64,000 nt of DNA from Ulva prolifera (lineage: Eukaryota; Chlorophyta; Ulvophyceae; Ulvales; Ulvaceae), in NCBI GenBank assembly GCA_023078555.1, contig CM041196.1, positions 6,707,985 through 6,771,984 of the forward strand. Reading direction: 5' to 3'. A program made the translations under genes and the position numbers. This document shows, in pieces, positions 1-11,714 of the stretch (the stretch's first letter is position 1; every line of letters begins with the position of its first letter). The notes under the pieces are model-generated. The model was not told the DNA's origin. It made no database searches and saw only the letters and a program-made list of their open reading frames with translations.

Positions 1-99
1 GGCAGGCCAGCTGTGGCAATATGAGCTCTGTCAGCTGTTATGATCCACAGTCATACAGTACAGTAACTGCCAGTCAAAAATGACCTGGAATTGACAGCT

Positions 100-167
100 A
101 CGCCCTGTATTCTGTGCACTGGACAGCCGACCTAGGTCGGCTGTCCAGTGCACAGAATACAGGGCGT
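100..167. repeat. Perfect 68-bp palindrome
   Basis: Two 34-bp arms (100-133 and 134-167) are exact reverse complements with no spacer; the centre is CCTAGG. Beyond the arms the similarity resumes weakly (AGCT on both sides, with a 2-base offset). It lies just outside the left end of the formin duplication unit and has no copy near the second unit. It could form a cruciform or hairpin. It may be a remnant of a terminal inverted repeat or a fold-back joint. Confidence 0.95.
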
Positions 168-319
168 CTAGCTACGGTCTGCCCGCAGACTCACAGCCAA
201 ATGCATGTGACCTGCTGCACTCTCGTTATCACAGCTAAAACACGCTTGCACCAGGGGAGCTCTGCTTCCCACACCAGCGCAGCATATGCACATGTACAGC
301 ACGCAGTTCGCATGAAAGC

Positions 320-361
320 AGATTTATATATGATAATCAGCTGATTCTCATATATAAATCT
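320..361. repeat. 42-bp near-perfect AT-rich palindrome
   Basis: The 21-bp arms 320-340 and 341-361 are reverse complements with one mismatch (T against G at arm position 15). The sequence is AT-rich in a GC-rich neighbourhood. It sits inside the left edge of duplication unit A; the corresponding place in unit B (about 7400-7420) keeps only half of it. Confidence 0.9.
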
Positions 362-396
362 ACTAGTATATATGACAATTATTATGATGCCTGCGT

Positions 397-2314
397 ATGC
401 ATCAAGTGCAGTTCGTTGTCATGCTGCTTCACACATGCACATCCAGAACCCAATGCTTGTGCGTTTGCATGTGCTCGTCCTATAAGCTTAAGGTGCCAGT
501 GAGAATCATGGTAAGGCCGCAACGCATTTGGGTGGGATGTGATCTCGATTCAGTTGGCCGCTTTGGGGTATCACATGGTGTGGTGCCCAGTTGCCGTGTG
601 TCCCCATCACCCTAGCGGAGGACCAGAGATTACGTGAGACTCAGTGAGGTTACTGCTATGCGTACAGCGTCATGCATGGAGAGCTGCAAGGTCACATTTG
701 ATTACGACAAAGCAGTGTGCGACGCCCCGCTGGTCTCAGCGAGGAGATGCGCATCACGAATGCTGACAGCGGTTGAAGAGTTTCGGTATGCTGAGGATGC
801 GTTGTAATCTCATTTCAAATTGTTCTGAGCCTTGGCTGAGCTTGATCTAAAGCACAACCAGATCGAAGGAGCAAGCTTGGTGCTTACACGCTTGCACTGA
901 GTCAGCTGTAAAGCGACAAGCTTGCACAACAACGCGGTATGCAAATGCATGCGCCGCCCGACCGCTAGTCTTCACAGGCGGATGCATACCCGGACCCACT
1001 GTGAGCCGTAGTGCCACTGAGAACCATCTACGCGAAGCATCTCGTGGTGCGCACACATGCATAGCTACATACTCCATAGCCAAAACCTATGGCTGGCGGC
1101 TGTTGTCGCAGTACTGCAAGTACGTAACCCGACTATGGGCCCCGCGTGATCTGTGCGGCCTCCTCGCTTCACCATGTCCGGCTATTCTCGCACGCCTGCC
1201 TCGCCGACCTCAAGCACTCAGCATAGAATGCTATTTACGCGCAGGAAGAGCACTCAATATCGTTTCAAGATCCTGACCTTGATCTATAACTTTTCGCAGC
1301 TGTTCAAGTTTGCCCGGCAGTATCCATCTTGCCTTCGACTTCAACAATAGTTGTGCAGTATCGACCCTACAAGCAAGACATCATGATCGGGTATGTCCAA
1401 CGCTATCCAACGAGATGTACCATGCAATGCTTGGGGTTGGTGTTGCTGTACACCGTTCGGAAGGCGAGGTAGACAGCTCCGTGTCGCTTACCGAGGTGCT
1501 GCGAAGCCTCCCTGAATCTCACATCGATGTCACATTGATATCAATGCTAGTGCCTATGCTTATTGCTACACAGTGTAGACGCGGCACGTTAGCAGTCGGA
1601 ATTCCGTGGTTCTGTGGCCTCAGAAGCTCTAGCTAGCTCAACTCAAAGCGATCGAACCGATCGTCATGCTTGCCAACAGATCTGTTGTCAGAGAGCACAC
1701 TTCGAATTCTGCAGCTTGCCAGCCTGAGATCGACATCATTGGCCAGTGATCTGAGCCTTGTTTCATTTTTTCGTTGCTTCGCGGACCTGGTGTCCGGGGA
1801 TTCACAGCCATGCTGAATCCTGCAGCTGAATCCGCAGCGCCACCTGTATCACGGTCACCTTGCGAGCCTCCATCACCACGTGCACGCCGATCGCAGAGCT
1901 TGCGAGCTACTCACAGTAGTGCTGCCATGTTGCCCGCCGTGGCCTCCTCAAGCAGCCGAGTGTCTCCGCCTCCGTATCTCGAGATATACGCGCGCGTGTC
2001 AGCAGTCAGTGCGATCAATCGTATGGTGCGCAGATCTGCGATTGAACCCGTCACCTGTACCATACAGTCGCTGCCTCGTGGACCAGGTGACAGCATGTCA
2101 GGTAGGGCATGGCGTCATGGTCCTCGAGAACCGGTGTACCATATGCATATTGAGTCCGCCGCAACAGCATCTTTCAGCACTGAGCGTGTGCTTTCTTGTC
2201 GGTCATTACGTGCACCTCGCAACCTTGAGTGCATGTTTGGCACTAGCGCATGTCAGTGTGTCGTAATGTTTGGGCCAAACACCTCTCGATGTTCTCCCGT
2301 TCACTCTTTTGTAA
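397..2314 (+). other. Highly conserved region upstream of formin A; possible short 5' exons
   Basis: No long ORF is convincing here, yet this is among the best conserved parts of the duplication. One candidate exon, about 1300-1393, runs from a CGCAG acceptor to a GG|GTATGT donor. It reads an open frame containing VVQYRPYKQDIM, and one of its two differences from unit B is silent. Another candidate ends near 785 before GTATGC and contains VTFDYDKAVCDAPL. These suggest 5' exons of the formin, but I could not assemble a complete chain. Confidence 0.45.
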
Positions 2315-4997
2315 ATACTTCTCGATTTCGCATTCAGATCATCGTTCTGCAAGGGGAGCTTCGCGGCGCAGTGCGTCATTGCGTCAGCATTCCCTGAAGC
2401 CGGAGATCATGCTGACGTAGCAGCTGACAAGCCCACACGCGAGTGGCTTGGGGTGGACGCCGCCACCGCGATCACAGTGTCGAATCTGCCAGCTTTGCCC
2501 GCCAGCGCCAAGGCGGTCGTGGCCAGGGGTCTCGCAACACCAGGCACCCGCCGCAGCGCAGCCGCACATGCATGCGCTCCACAGCCGCCAATGTTGTCCT
2601 ACACTTCGAAAAGTGACGTCATGGCAGAGACCTTGCCAGAGACAAGCGGCTGCCCCGCATCGTCCCCACCGTTGACGATTGGGACCAACTTCGATGCTGA
2701 GCCCGAGGCCGAGCCCGCGGCGCCGATGTCTCCGGCCGCACTGTCAACAGCACCACCGCCGACAGCCCCGGCAACCCAGGTCCCCACGACTGACTCTCCC
2801 GCGGCCACGCCCCCAGCGCTGGAGGCTGCTCCTGCTGCGCCCACGATGCCATCTGCACTGCCTGGCTCGGGGTCCAAGACTGCCCCCCCACCGCCGACGC
2901 CGCCCTTGCCTGGCTCCAAGTCCAAGGGAGCCCCGGCTCCTGCTCCCCCACCGCCACCGCCCAAGCGCAAGGCCCCAATCGCGCCACCACTGCCGTCCAC
3001 AAAGGGGGCTTTCAGCGCTGTGTCTCTTGCTCCAGAATCATGCCCATCAGCCGCCCCAACAGCCACAACCCCTCCGCCACTCCTGCCGTTTGGTGTGGAG
3101 CCAGTCACCGCCACCATCTCAGTCATCGAGCCGGACACCCCCATCCGCGTGCAGCTGCATGTGGCCGAAGGATCCCCAGTCCGCCTCATCATTCAGCAGC
3201 AGCCTGCGCGTGTGGCTCTACAGCTCGTGTGCAACGAAGACCGCGAGCTGGCAAGGCGGCAGCTTCCGATTGATAAGCGAACAGAGAGCGCGAAGAGTGC
3301 ATCATGTGAAGTCTCCCGATTCGATCTATGCAGCAAAGCGATCACGCCGGTGGCAAGGTGTGCATGCCCCCCCCCCCCCCCCCCCCATGCTTTGAATAAG
3401 AGCATGCATATGTAGCTACATGCCATTCAGGATATGTACATCAATCATGTACTTGTCTGATTGTACTCCATACCTTGTGTAGACAGTGTCCAATGTAAAG
3501 CAAGAGCGCTTGCCTCACCGTCCCAGCTCACATGCCGCGTGCAGCCGACGCTGACGCAGCGACCGCCATGCGTGCAGAATGTTCTTTGCTTTCGTGACGG
3601 AGTGCACCGCAAAAGAGAAGACTGCAGTTTCTCACACTGTGCTGAAGCTCGAAGGCAGGCGCGCACAGAACCTCGGCATCCTGCTGAGTGTCTTCAAGCG
3701 TGCCAGGATTGACGTGGCCCAGGCGATTGCTGGGATCCTGCAGCACGATACGAGCATGCTGGGCCCAGACCTTCGGGCCGAGCTGCGCCGGCAACTGCCA
3801 AACTACGACCCCTCAAACCCCGAGACGGCAGAGTTCACCGCCGCCCTGGCGCAACACGGCCTGCCCACGCTGCTGACACAGCTGGACACCGAACACCAGC
3901 GCCTGTTTGCCCGCATGGTGGCGGCGCCGGCGCTGCCGGGCTGCATGCAAGTCCTGGAGTACCATGACGGCTTCAGCCACGCGCTCAAGGTCGCCCAGGT
4001 GAGTACCCCCCCTCCCCGCTCTCATGTTCTGTGGCACAAATATATTTGACTTGTGCATCAGTGCGCCGGTGTGCAAGTTCTCACACCATCGGCGTGCAGG
4101 ATCGGTGTGAGCGGTTGGAGAGCATCTGCGCCGAGGCGATGGCGTGCAGGCTGCTGCCTGGCTTCATTGGCTGGGTGGCTGCGGTGCACAGCTGTATTGC
4201 GCGACAGACCAACCCGCGTGCTGCTCCGGCGGTGTCGCTGACCATCAACGAGAGCATCGACACGATCCTGCAAGCGCGGCCTCTGGCGGACGTCGGCAAC
4301 AACGTCACTCTCGGTCACCTGCACATCGCATCGTGCGGCCCCCACTCTTCCTGTTGCTTGTGTCCACCTGCGACGCTAGTCAGACAATCTGGTTCATGCG
4401 GCACTGAGAATTATGTCTACATCAGCATTGCATATGCCTTGCATTTGCCGTTGCTGATACAGCATGAACATAGTTTGCTCTGCACACAGCCTGGCCGGCT
4501 TGCATGGCCATATTGTGAAAGGCTCATGTGCTGATGGCTTGTTTGGCGTGTGCAGGACGGAGGTGGCGGGGCTGAGCTGCACAGCCGGACTCAAAGACAG
4601 CATCCCAACCTTGGTTGCCAACAAGGAGGCCACTCTGTCTGAGCTCAAAACAGAGATAGATCACCTCGAGGACGGCCTGGACCACGTGAAGGCCCTGCTG
4701 GAGGTGTCGATCAGTGCAGCCGGAGGCGTGGAGCGGCTCCCCAGCGGCACTGCCGACATGCACCGATTCACTGTGCATGCAGCCAGCGAGATCGAGGCGC
4801 TGCGCACAAGGGAGCGTGCCCTTCCGGCCATGATCACACGCATGCTGCAGCGGTACAGCCAAAAGGTGCCGAAGGACCTCCTCAGCATGCCAGCACCCTT
4901 CTGCAAAGGCGCTGCAACCATCGCCCTGAGGCTGGATGCTGCATCGAAGGACCGCAAGGGCATTGAGGCCCTCAAAGCAGCTCTGCGGGAAGGATGA
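2315..4997 (+). CDS. Formin-like protein, copy A (FH1-FH2); 5' end unresolved
   Basis: Formins nucleate and elongate actin filaments; the FH1 recruits profilin-actin and FH2 binds barbed ends. Exons by splice signals and phase: up to 3357, 3578-3998, 4100-4359, 4556-4997 (stop TGA). Exon 1 carries a Pro-rich FH1 (PPPPTPPLPGSK, then PAPAPPPPPPKRK). Exon 2 opens the recognisable FH2 with RRAQNLGILLS, matching the formin KRAQNIxIxL motif. Exon 4 carries the helical FH2 end with TLSELKTEIDHLEDGL. The frame is open only from 2315. The ATG used by copy B is ATT here (2378), so the true start must lie upstream in another exon, or the copy is damaged. The intron 3 donor is placed by phase and is less certain. 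The FH2 lacks an obvious N-terminal lasso tryptophan. The sister gene starts at 9316. Confidence 0.8.
3367..3386 (+). repeat. Poly(C) tract, 20 bases, formin A intron 1
   Basis: A run of 20 C begins ten bases into the intron whose donor is at 3358. Confidence 0.98.
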
Positions 4998-5142
4998 TGA
5001 CTCCAAGGCTGAGAGACAAATAACAGAGATCGAGTTGAGCAAGGCGGCTGTAAATGATGAAGAGTATGAGTAGATGTGGTCCTGAGTGATTTGATTGATT
5101 TTTAATGGAATTAATGGAGGCAATGACGTGAAGAGGTTGCTG

Positions 5143-5147
5143 TGTAA
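5143..5147 (+). terminator. Candidate TGTAA polyadenylation signal, formin A
   Basis: TGTAA lies about 146 bases after the stop and is conserved at the same place in copy B. TGTAA is the usual green-algal poly(A) signal; its use here is inference. Confidence 0.4.
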
Positions 5148-5570
5148 CATGTTGCTTCAAGGCTGCCATGCTGCTCCAAACTGAAGCCACCTAGCTGCTG
5201 TCCCTGGTGGGTTGTGACCCATAGGACGCAGCACGGGGAATGGTGCAATTCAGCGTTTGCCGAACACTATTCTACCTCTGAGCTGTAGGGCAAGTGCATT
5301 GCTGCAGCAGCTCAGTCGCATTGCTCGCAGTGAACAGGCTCACCAGGCTGCCGGGTTACAGGCACTGTGAGCAGGCGCTGGACTGACCACACCATCCCAG
5401 ACCTCCAGCATGGCTATTGGCGCTCCTTGCCCTGCTGGCAGTTGTGCTTCTGAAATTGAAACCTTCAAACATGTTACAGCGGGCGTGCCACAACAGTCAC
5501 GACCAAGCATGCCTGTCTCGATTTTCTCCGGAATCTCATAATATCATTCTTATCAAGCGATTGCAAGAAC

Positions 5571-7354
5571 GTTTCAAATCGGCGATGAAAGGTATACAGA
5601 GTGAAGGCGCTGCAAGCAGATGTCGTTGGCAGATGCTGCATGTCTTGGTGGCTCTACCGCGGCCGGACACTGACAACTGGCGCTCAGTGCCAATCAGACG
5701 CACCAGTGTAGCACTGCCCTTCATGCCGTCGCTGAGTTCGTTTTTGACTTGTCATCGGCGATTGATTCGCGCTTCGTGCCGGTGATGCCGGATTTGGCTT
5801 CAGCTGGAGCTCCTCGCTTCCGAAGTTTTGGTGACAATGAAGAGTCAAGAGTCCAACCCCTTGCGACGAAAGACCACTTCAAGGAATAGGATCGATAGGG
5901 CAGATCTGGTCAGAGGCCTGTGCAAGCCTCAGTCCACCACCGCCATGTGATGCACACATCCTGCGAAGCGAATTACACCGCTGTCCGTCGCTACCACCTC
6001 CAGGTTAGGCTCACGTCTAAACCCTGTATATTACGGATGTTTCTAAAGGGGATCAGCACAAGAATGCCTCTCGAAATGGCAAAGTTCTGGCAATCAACTG
6101 TTGACCTGTTTGACGACGTCTGGCAAGCGTCTCGGTACGTGGAAGCACGCTCACACAAAGGTGCAATTCTGCGTGAACGGGATCTGCAGGCTGGGGGATG
6201 CATTACTTCCTGCAGTCGTGGTCCTCGACCTGGGAATTCCAATGTTCTCCGTTCAAGACAGTGTGATTGTGGACCAGGTAGCCACGGCCTGACTGATTCC
6301 CAGCTGCAGCCTCGAGGGCAGTGCTGAGATAGCACATCATACCAGCGACAGGACAAAATTTAAATTCACGCTAGACTGTTATCTGCTTGATGCAACACCA
6401 ATCTGTGCGAATACATGTCTGGAATAGGTTCCCAACGTTGTAGTAATGATCACCTCGAGGACAAAGTCTACAGTCTTTCAAGTTGCTCCATTAGTCCTGT
6501 GCCTACAGGCAGAGGACCAATGGCAGCAAGGTCTTGTCCGTCACTGTCTTATCCTCATTTTGAGGCACTTTAGGACATGGACAGTTGTGTCGATTCAAGG
6601 CATATGTTCTGAAGTGCGCATTTCAGAACATGGTCACCAAATGACACGTACGCGTATATACCGCTCTGGTCGAGACACGCCGTGCCTGCATGCATGGACG
6701 AATGGAGCCGATTAGATCTTGAGTTGCCGGGGTGGCACAAAATGCCAAGTGGATCTATGTAGGGTTTGAGAAATTGTGGTTCACATATTGCACTGTCCGG
6801 CATTACGTTCGGTCTCGCGAGCTTGCAGCCTGAGACTGAGTGTCCATGCGTCGATCACAGCTGCCACAACATGCATGCATGTGGGCAACGGTGGACCCTC
6901 CTGCGGCTCCATTGGGTGCTGCAGCCCACATCGCTGCTACACCTGTGGGCCTGGGCCATGCATGTGGCACCGTGTACATGCGTAGCCACCATGGCGCTGT
7001 CCCCCCACCCCCCTTGAAGTGGCGACGGCAAGCAGAGACGCCCCTCTTGCACCCCTATAGCCACGCGACCTGCTGCTGTGCAACAAAAGCTCAGCCCAGC
7101 TGGGACACCCAGGTGGGCAATGCATGACTGGTCTGGGCTGGAGGTGGCACGATCGCCTGCGACGAATGCTGGAAGGATCCTCGAGCGGCCAGGGCGGGGC
7201 GAATGTGGTAGGGGGTGTAGATCAGGGCGTATCACATGCCATGCAGTGCTCTTGCTGTCCGCACAGGGCGCGCTGGCCGCATGACTCACGGAATGGGTGC
7301 AAGCAGAAGCATATATCTATATCTACATATGTACATTACACAGAAGCAACAGGG
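5571..7354. other. Spacer between the duplication units, no gene seen
   Basis: Only short unrelated frames on both strands, no recognisable protein motif and no RNA gene. A CCCCCCACCCCCC stretch lies near 7002-7014. Confidence 0.6.
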
Positions 7355-7413
7355 TATGCCAGCGCAGCATGTGCACAGTACAGGGTGCGTGTGAAGGAGC
7401 TGCAGAATAATGT

Positions 7414-9315
7414 ATGAGAATCAGTATGTATGACAATCATCAGGCCTAGATATGCATGAAGTGCAGCTGTGTCACATGCACAAAATAAAAACTAAGCCTT
7501 GTGCGTTTGCATGCTCGTCCTGCAGGGTGAATTAAGCAGTTGGGGCACCGAGGCCGCAACCTGGGGTGGGATGCGATTTCGATTCAGTTGGCCTCTTTGG
7601 GGTATGGTGTGGTGCCCAGTTGCCGTGTGTCGCCATCACCCTATCGGATGATCTGTGACTACGTAAGACTCAGCGAGGTTACTGCTATGCGTACAGTGTC
7701 ATGCATGGAGAACTGCAAGGTCACATTTGATTACGACAAAGCAGTGTGCGACGCCCCGCTGGTCTCAGCGAGGAGATGCGCATCACGGAATGCTGACAGC
7801 GGTTGAAGAGTGTCGGTATGCTGAGGATGCGTTGTAATCTCATTTCAAATTGTTCTGAGCCTTGGCTGAGCTTGATCTAAAGCACAACCAGATCGAAGGA
7901 GCAAGCTTGGTGCTTACACGCTTGCACTGAGTCAGCTGTAAAGCGACATGCTTGCACAACAACGCGGTATGCAAATGCATGCGCCGCCCGACCGCTAGTC
8001 TTCACAGGCGGATGCATACCCGGACCCACTGTGAGCCGTAGTGCCACTGAGAACCATCTACGCGAAGCATCTCGTGGTGCGCACACATGCATAGCTACGT
8101 CACGTACGGTACTCCATAGCCAAAATCTATGGCTGTGCGGCTGTTGTCGCAGTGCTGCAAGTACGTAAACCGACTATGGGCCCCGCGTGATCTGTGCGGC
8201 CTCCTGGCTTCACCATGTCCGGCTATTCTCGCACGCCTGCCTCGCCGACCTGAAGCACTCAGCATAGAATGCTATTTAAGCGCAGGAAGAGCACTCAATA
8301 TCGTTTCAAGATCCTGACCTTGATCTATAACTTTTCGCAGCTGTTCAAGTTTGCCCGGCAGTATCCATCTCGCCTTCGACTTCAACGATAGTTGTGCAGT
8401 ATCGACCCTACAAGCAAGACATCATGATCGGGTACGTCAAACGCTAACCAACGAGATGTACCATGCAATGCTTGGGGTTGGTGTTGCTGTACACCGTTCG
8501 GAAGGCGAGGTAGACAGATCCGTGTCGCTTACCGAGGTGCTGCGAAGCCCCCTTGAATCTCACATCGATGTCACGTGACATCTATGTACATTGATATCAA
8601 TGCTGGTGCCTATACATGTCTCTACACAGTATAGACGTGGCGCGTTAGCAGTCGGAATTCCGTGGTGCTGTGGCCTCAGAAGCTCTAGCTCGAATCGAAG
8701 CTAGCTGATCGACCGCGACATGCGTGTGCACACTTCGAAGGCAGCCAGATCCACATCGTTAGCAGTGATCTGAGCCGTGTTTCGTTACTTCGCGGGCCTG
8801 GTGTCTGGGGCGCAGTGCCAGCTATATCACGGTCACCTTGCGAGCCTCCATCACCACGTGCACGCCGAGATAATCACAGGAATGCTGCCATGTTGCCTGC
8901 CGTTGCGTCCTCAAACAGCCGAGTACTCACGTGTCTCTGCCTCAGTGTCAGCAGTCCGTGCGATCAATCTTGTAATGCGCAGATCTGCGATCGAACCCGT
9001 CAACCACACCATAATGTCGCTGCCTTGTGCACCAGGTGACGAAATTCCAGGTGGGCCATGGCGTCATGGTCCTCGAGGAATGGTATACGTATACAATATA
9101 CGTATACAATATGGTACCATATGCATATTGCGTTCGCAGCATCATTATCTTTCAGCACAGAGCATCTGCTTTGATGTTTGTCAGCACATGCACCTCGCGT
9201 AGCCCTGTCTTCTGGGCTAGCGCAAACTGATTTGTCATAACGTTTGGCTCCAACACCTCTCGAATCCGCGTGCAGATCATCATTCTGGAAGGGAAGCTTC
9301 GCGGCTCAGTGCATC
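7414..9315 (+). other. Conserved region upstream of formin B; possible short 5' exons
   Basis: This is the counterpart of 397-2314, with the same candidate exon junctions (for example CGCAG before CTGTTCAAG near 8340 and GG before GTACGT near 8431). Differences from unit A are sparse up to about 8580 and denser after that. The stretch 9081-9115 contains repeats of GTATACGTATACAATAT. Confidence 0.45.
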
Positions 9316-11672
9316 ATGACGTCAGCAGCCCCAGTTCGACCAGAAGCTGGACATCGTGCTGACTCAGCAGCTGACAAGCCCGCACACGAGTGGCGTGGGG
9401 TGGACGCCGCCATCGCGTTCACAGTGTCGAAGTTGCCAGCCTTGCCTCCCAATGCCAAGGCGGTCGTGGCTAGGGGTCTCACCACACCAGACGACACCCA
9501 CCGCCGTGCAGCCGCACATGCATGCGCTCCACGGCCGCCGATTCTGGCCTACATTTCCAAAGATTCCTTCACGGCAGAGACATCGACAGAGGCAAGCGGC
9601 TGCCCCGCATCCACCGTCGTCACACCGTCCACACCACCAATGACGATCGGGACCAACTTTGATGCTGAGCCCGAGGCCGAGCCCGAGGCACCGATGTCTC
9701 CAGCCGCATTGTCAACAGCAACACCGCTACCGGCCCTATTCCCGGCAACCCAGACCCTCACGGCCAACGCTCTCGTGGCTGCGGACGCGGCGCCGGAGGC
9801 AGCTCCCCCTGGGCCCCTGATGCCATCTGCACCGCCTGGATCGAAGTGCAAGGGAGCCCAAGGTTCTGCTCCCCCACCGCCGGCTCCGCCTCTGCCTGGC
9901 TCGAAGTGCAAGGGGGCCCAGGGTTCTGCTCCCCCACCGCCGGCTCCGCCTCTGCCTGGCTCGAAGTGCAAGGGGGCCCAGGGTTCTGCTCCCCCACCGC
10001 CGGCTCCGCCTCTGCCTGGCTCGAAGTGCAAGGGGGCCCAGGGTTCTGCTCCCCCACCGCCGGCTCCGCCTCTGCCTGGCTCGAAGTGCAAGGGGGCCCA
10101 GGGTTCTGCTCCCCCACCGCCGGCTCCGCCTCTGCCTGGCTCGAAGTGCAAGGGATCCCAAGGTTCTGCTCCCCCACCGCCGGCTCCGCCTCTGCCTGGC
10201 TCGAAGTGCAAGGGGGCCCAGGGTTCTGCTCCCCCACCGCCGGCTCCGCCTCTGCCTGGCTCGAAGTGCAAGGGGGCCCAGGGTTCTGCTCCCCCACCGC
10301 CGGCTCCGCCTCTGCCTGGCTCGAAGTGCAAGGGATCCCAAGGTTCTGCTCCCCCACCGCCGGCTCCGCCTCTGCCTGGCTCGAAGTGCAAGGGATCCCA
10401 AGGTTCTGCTCCCCCACCGCCGGCTCCGCCTCTGCCTGGCTCGAAGTGCAAGGGGGCCCCGGCTCCTGCTCCCCCACCGCCACCACCCAAGCGCAAAGCC
10501 CCATCTCCGCCACCAGTGCCGTCCTCAAAGGGTGCTTCCAGGGCTGTGTCTCCTGCTTCAGCATCACCAACGGCCGCGACCCCTCCGCCACTCCTGCCGA
10601 CCGGAGTGCAGCCAGTCACCGCCAGCCTCTCAGTCATCGAGCCGGAAACCCCCGTCCGCGTGAAGCTGCATGTGTCTGAAGGGTGCCCTGTCCGCCTCAT
10701 CATCCAGCCGCAGCCTGCTCGTGTGGCGCTGAACCTCGTGTTTAACGAAAACCGCAAGCTGTCAACAAAGCAGATTCCGATTGACAAGCGAATAGAGAGC
10801 ACAAAGAGCGCATCATGTGAAGTCCGCCAATTCAGTCAATGCAGCGGAACAATCACGCCGGTGGCTAGGTGTGCATGCCCTCCCCTCCCCTCCCTCTCCA
10901 ATTGGTTCTCAAGAGCATGTACCTGCATTCTGCCCAGGGTCGGCTCTGACGCACAAGTAAGTAGATCTAGTTCCTGCTCGTGCACCCAAGCTGAGCCCGT
11001 ATACAGTGGATTGTTGGCTGCGTTCACTCTTCTGTAACATTGTATGCTGCTTGGTACCACACTTGGACACAAACCGGTGTGTGTATCATGCATGTAACCT
11101 GATACCACACTTGATTGAACTCCTTACCTTGAGTGGATAGTGTTCAACTCAAAGCGAGAGGTCTTGGCTCACCGTCCCGTCCCACACGCCGCACCCGGGT
11201 GTACCGTAACTCTGCGGTCGACGCTGACTCAGCGACCGCCATGTGTACAGGATGTTTCTCGCGCTCCCGGCAGAGCGCGCCACAAAAGAGAAGACTTCAG
11301 TTTCTGACGCTGTGCTGGAGCTCGACGGCAAGCGCAAACAGAACCTCGGCATCTTGCTGAGTACCCTGAAGCGTGCCGACATCGACGTGGCCAAGATGAT
11401 CGCCGCAATCCTGCAGTACGACACGAGCAGCTCGAGTGCGGACATTCGGGCCGAGTTCCGCCGGCAGCTGCCAAACTACGACCCCTCAAACCCCGAGACG
11501 GCAGAGTTCACCGCCGCTCTGAAGCTACACGGCCTGCCCAAGCTGCTGACAATTCTGGACACCGGCGACCGGCGCCTGTTTGCTTGCATGGTGGCGGAGC
11601 CGGCGCTGCCGGGCTGCATGCATGTCCTTGAGTACCGTGACAACTTCAGCCACGCGCTCAAGGTCGCCCAGG

Positions 11673-11714
<42 letters not shown>

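Larger units (their letters stand above)
281..5570 (+). repeat. Segmental duplication, unit A
   Basis: This block is homologous to 7355-13355 in the same orientation and order: upstream region, formin gene, downstream region. Identity is uneven. At 781-1068 only 2 of 288 bases differ from the second copy, and the last formin exon differs at about 8 of 442 bases. The first FH2 exon encodes proteins only about 70-75% identical. Downstream similarity fades near 5570, after a shared stretch beginning at 5417. Confidence 0.9.

Noticed and set aside
847..1083. Conserved minus-strand ORF present in both duplication units (also 7877-8092)
   Set aside because: Conservation there reflects the near-identity of the DNA; no protein motif, and changes between copies do not favour that frame.
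9841..10440. CRISPR-like array
   Set aside because: Units are directly adjacent with no spacers and encode FH1 modules in a eukaryotic gene.
9549..10802. Long antisense and alternate-frame ORFs over the FH1 array
   Set aside because: The repeat unit (60 bp) is a multiple of three, so any stop-free frame of one unit stays open for all ten. Only the FH1 frame continues into FH2.
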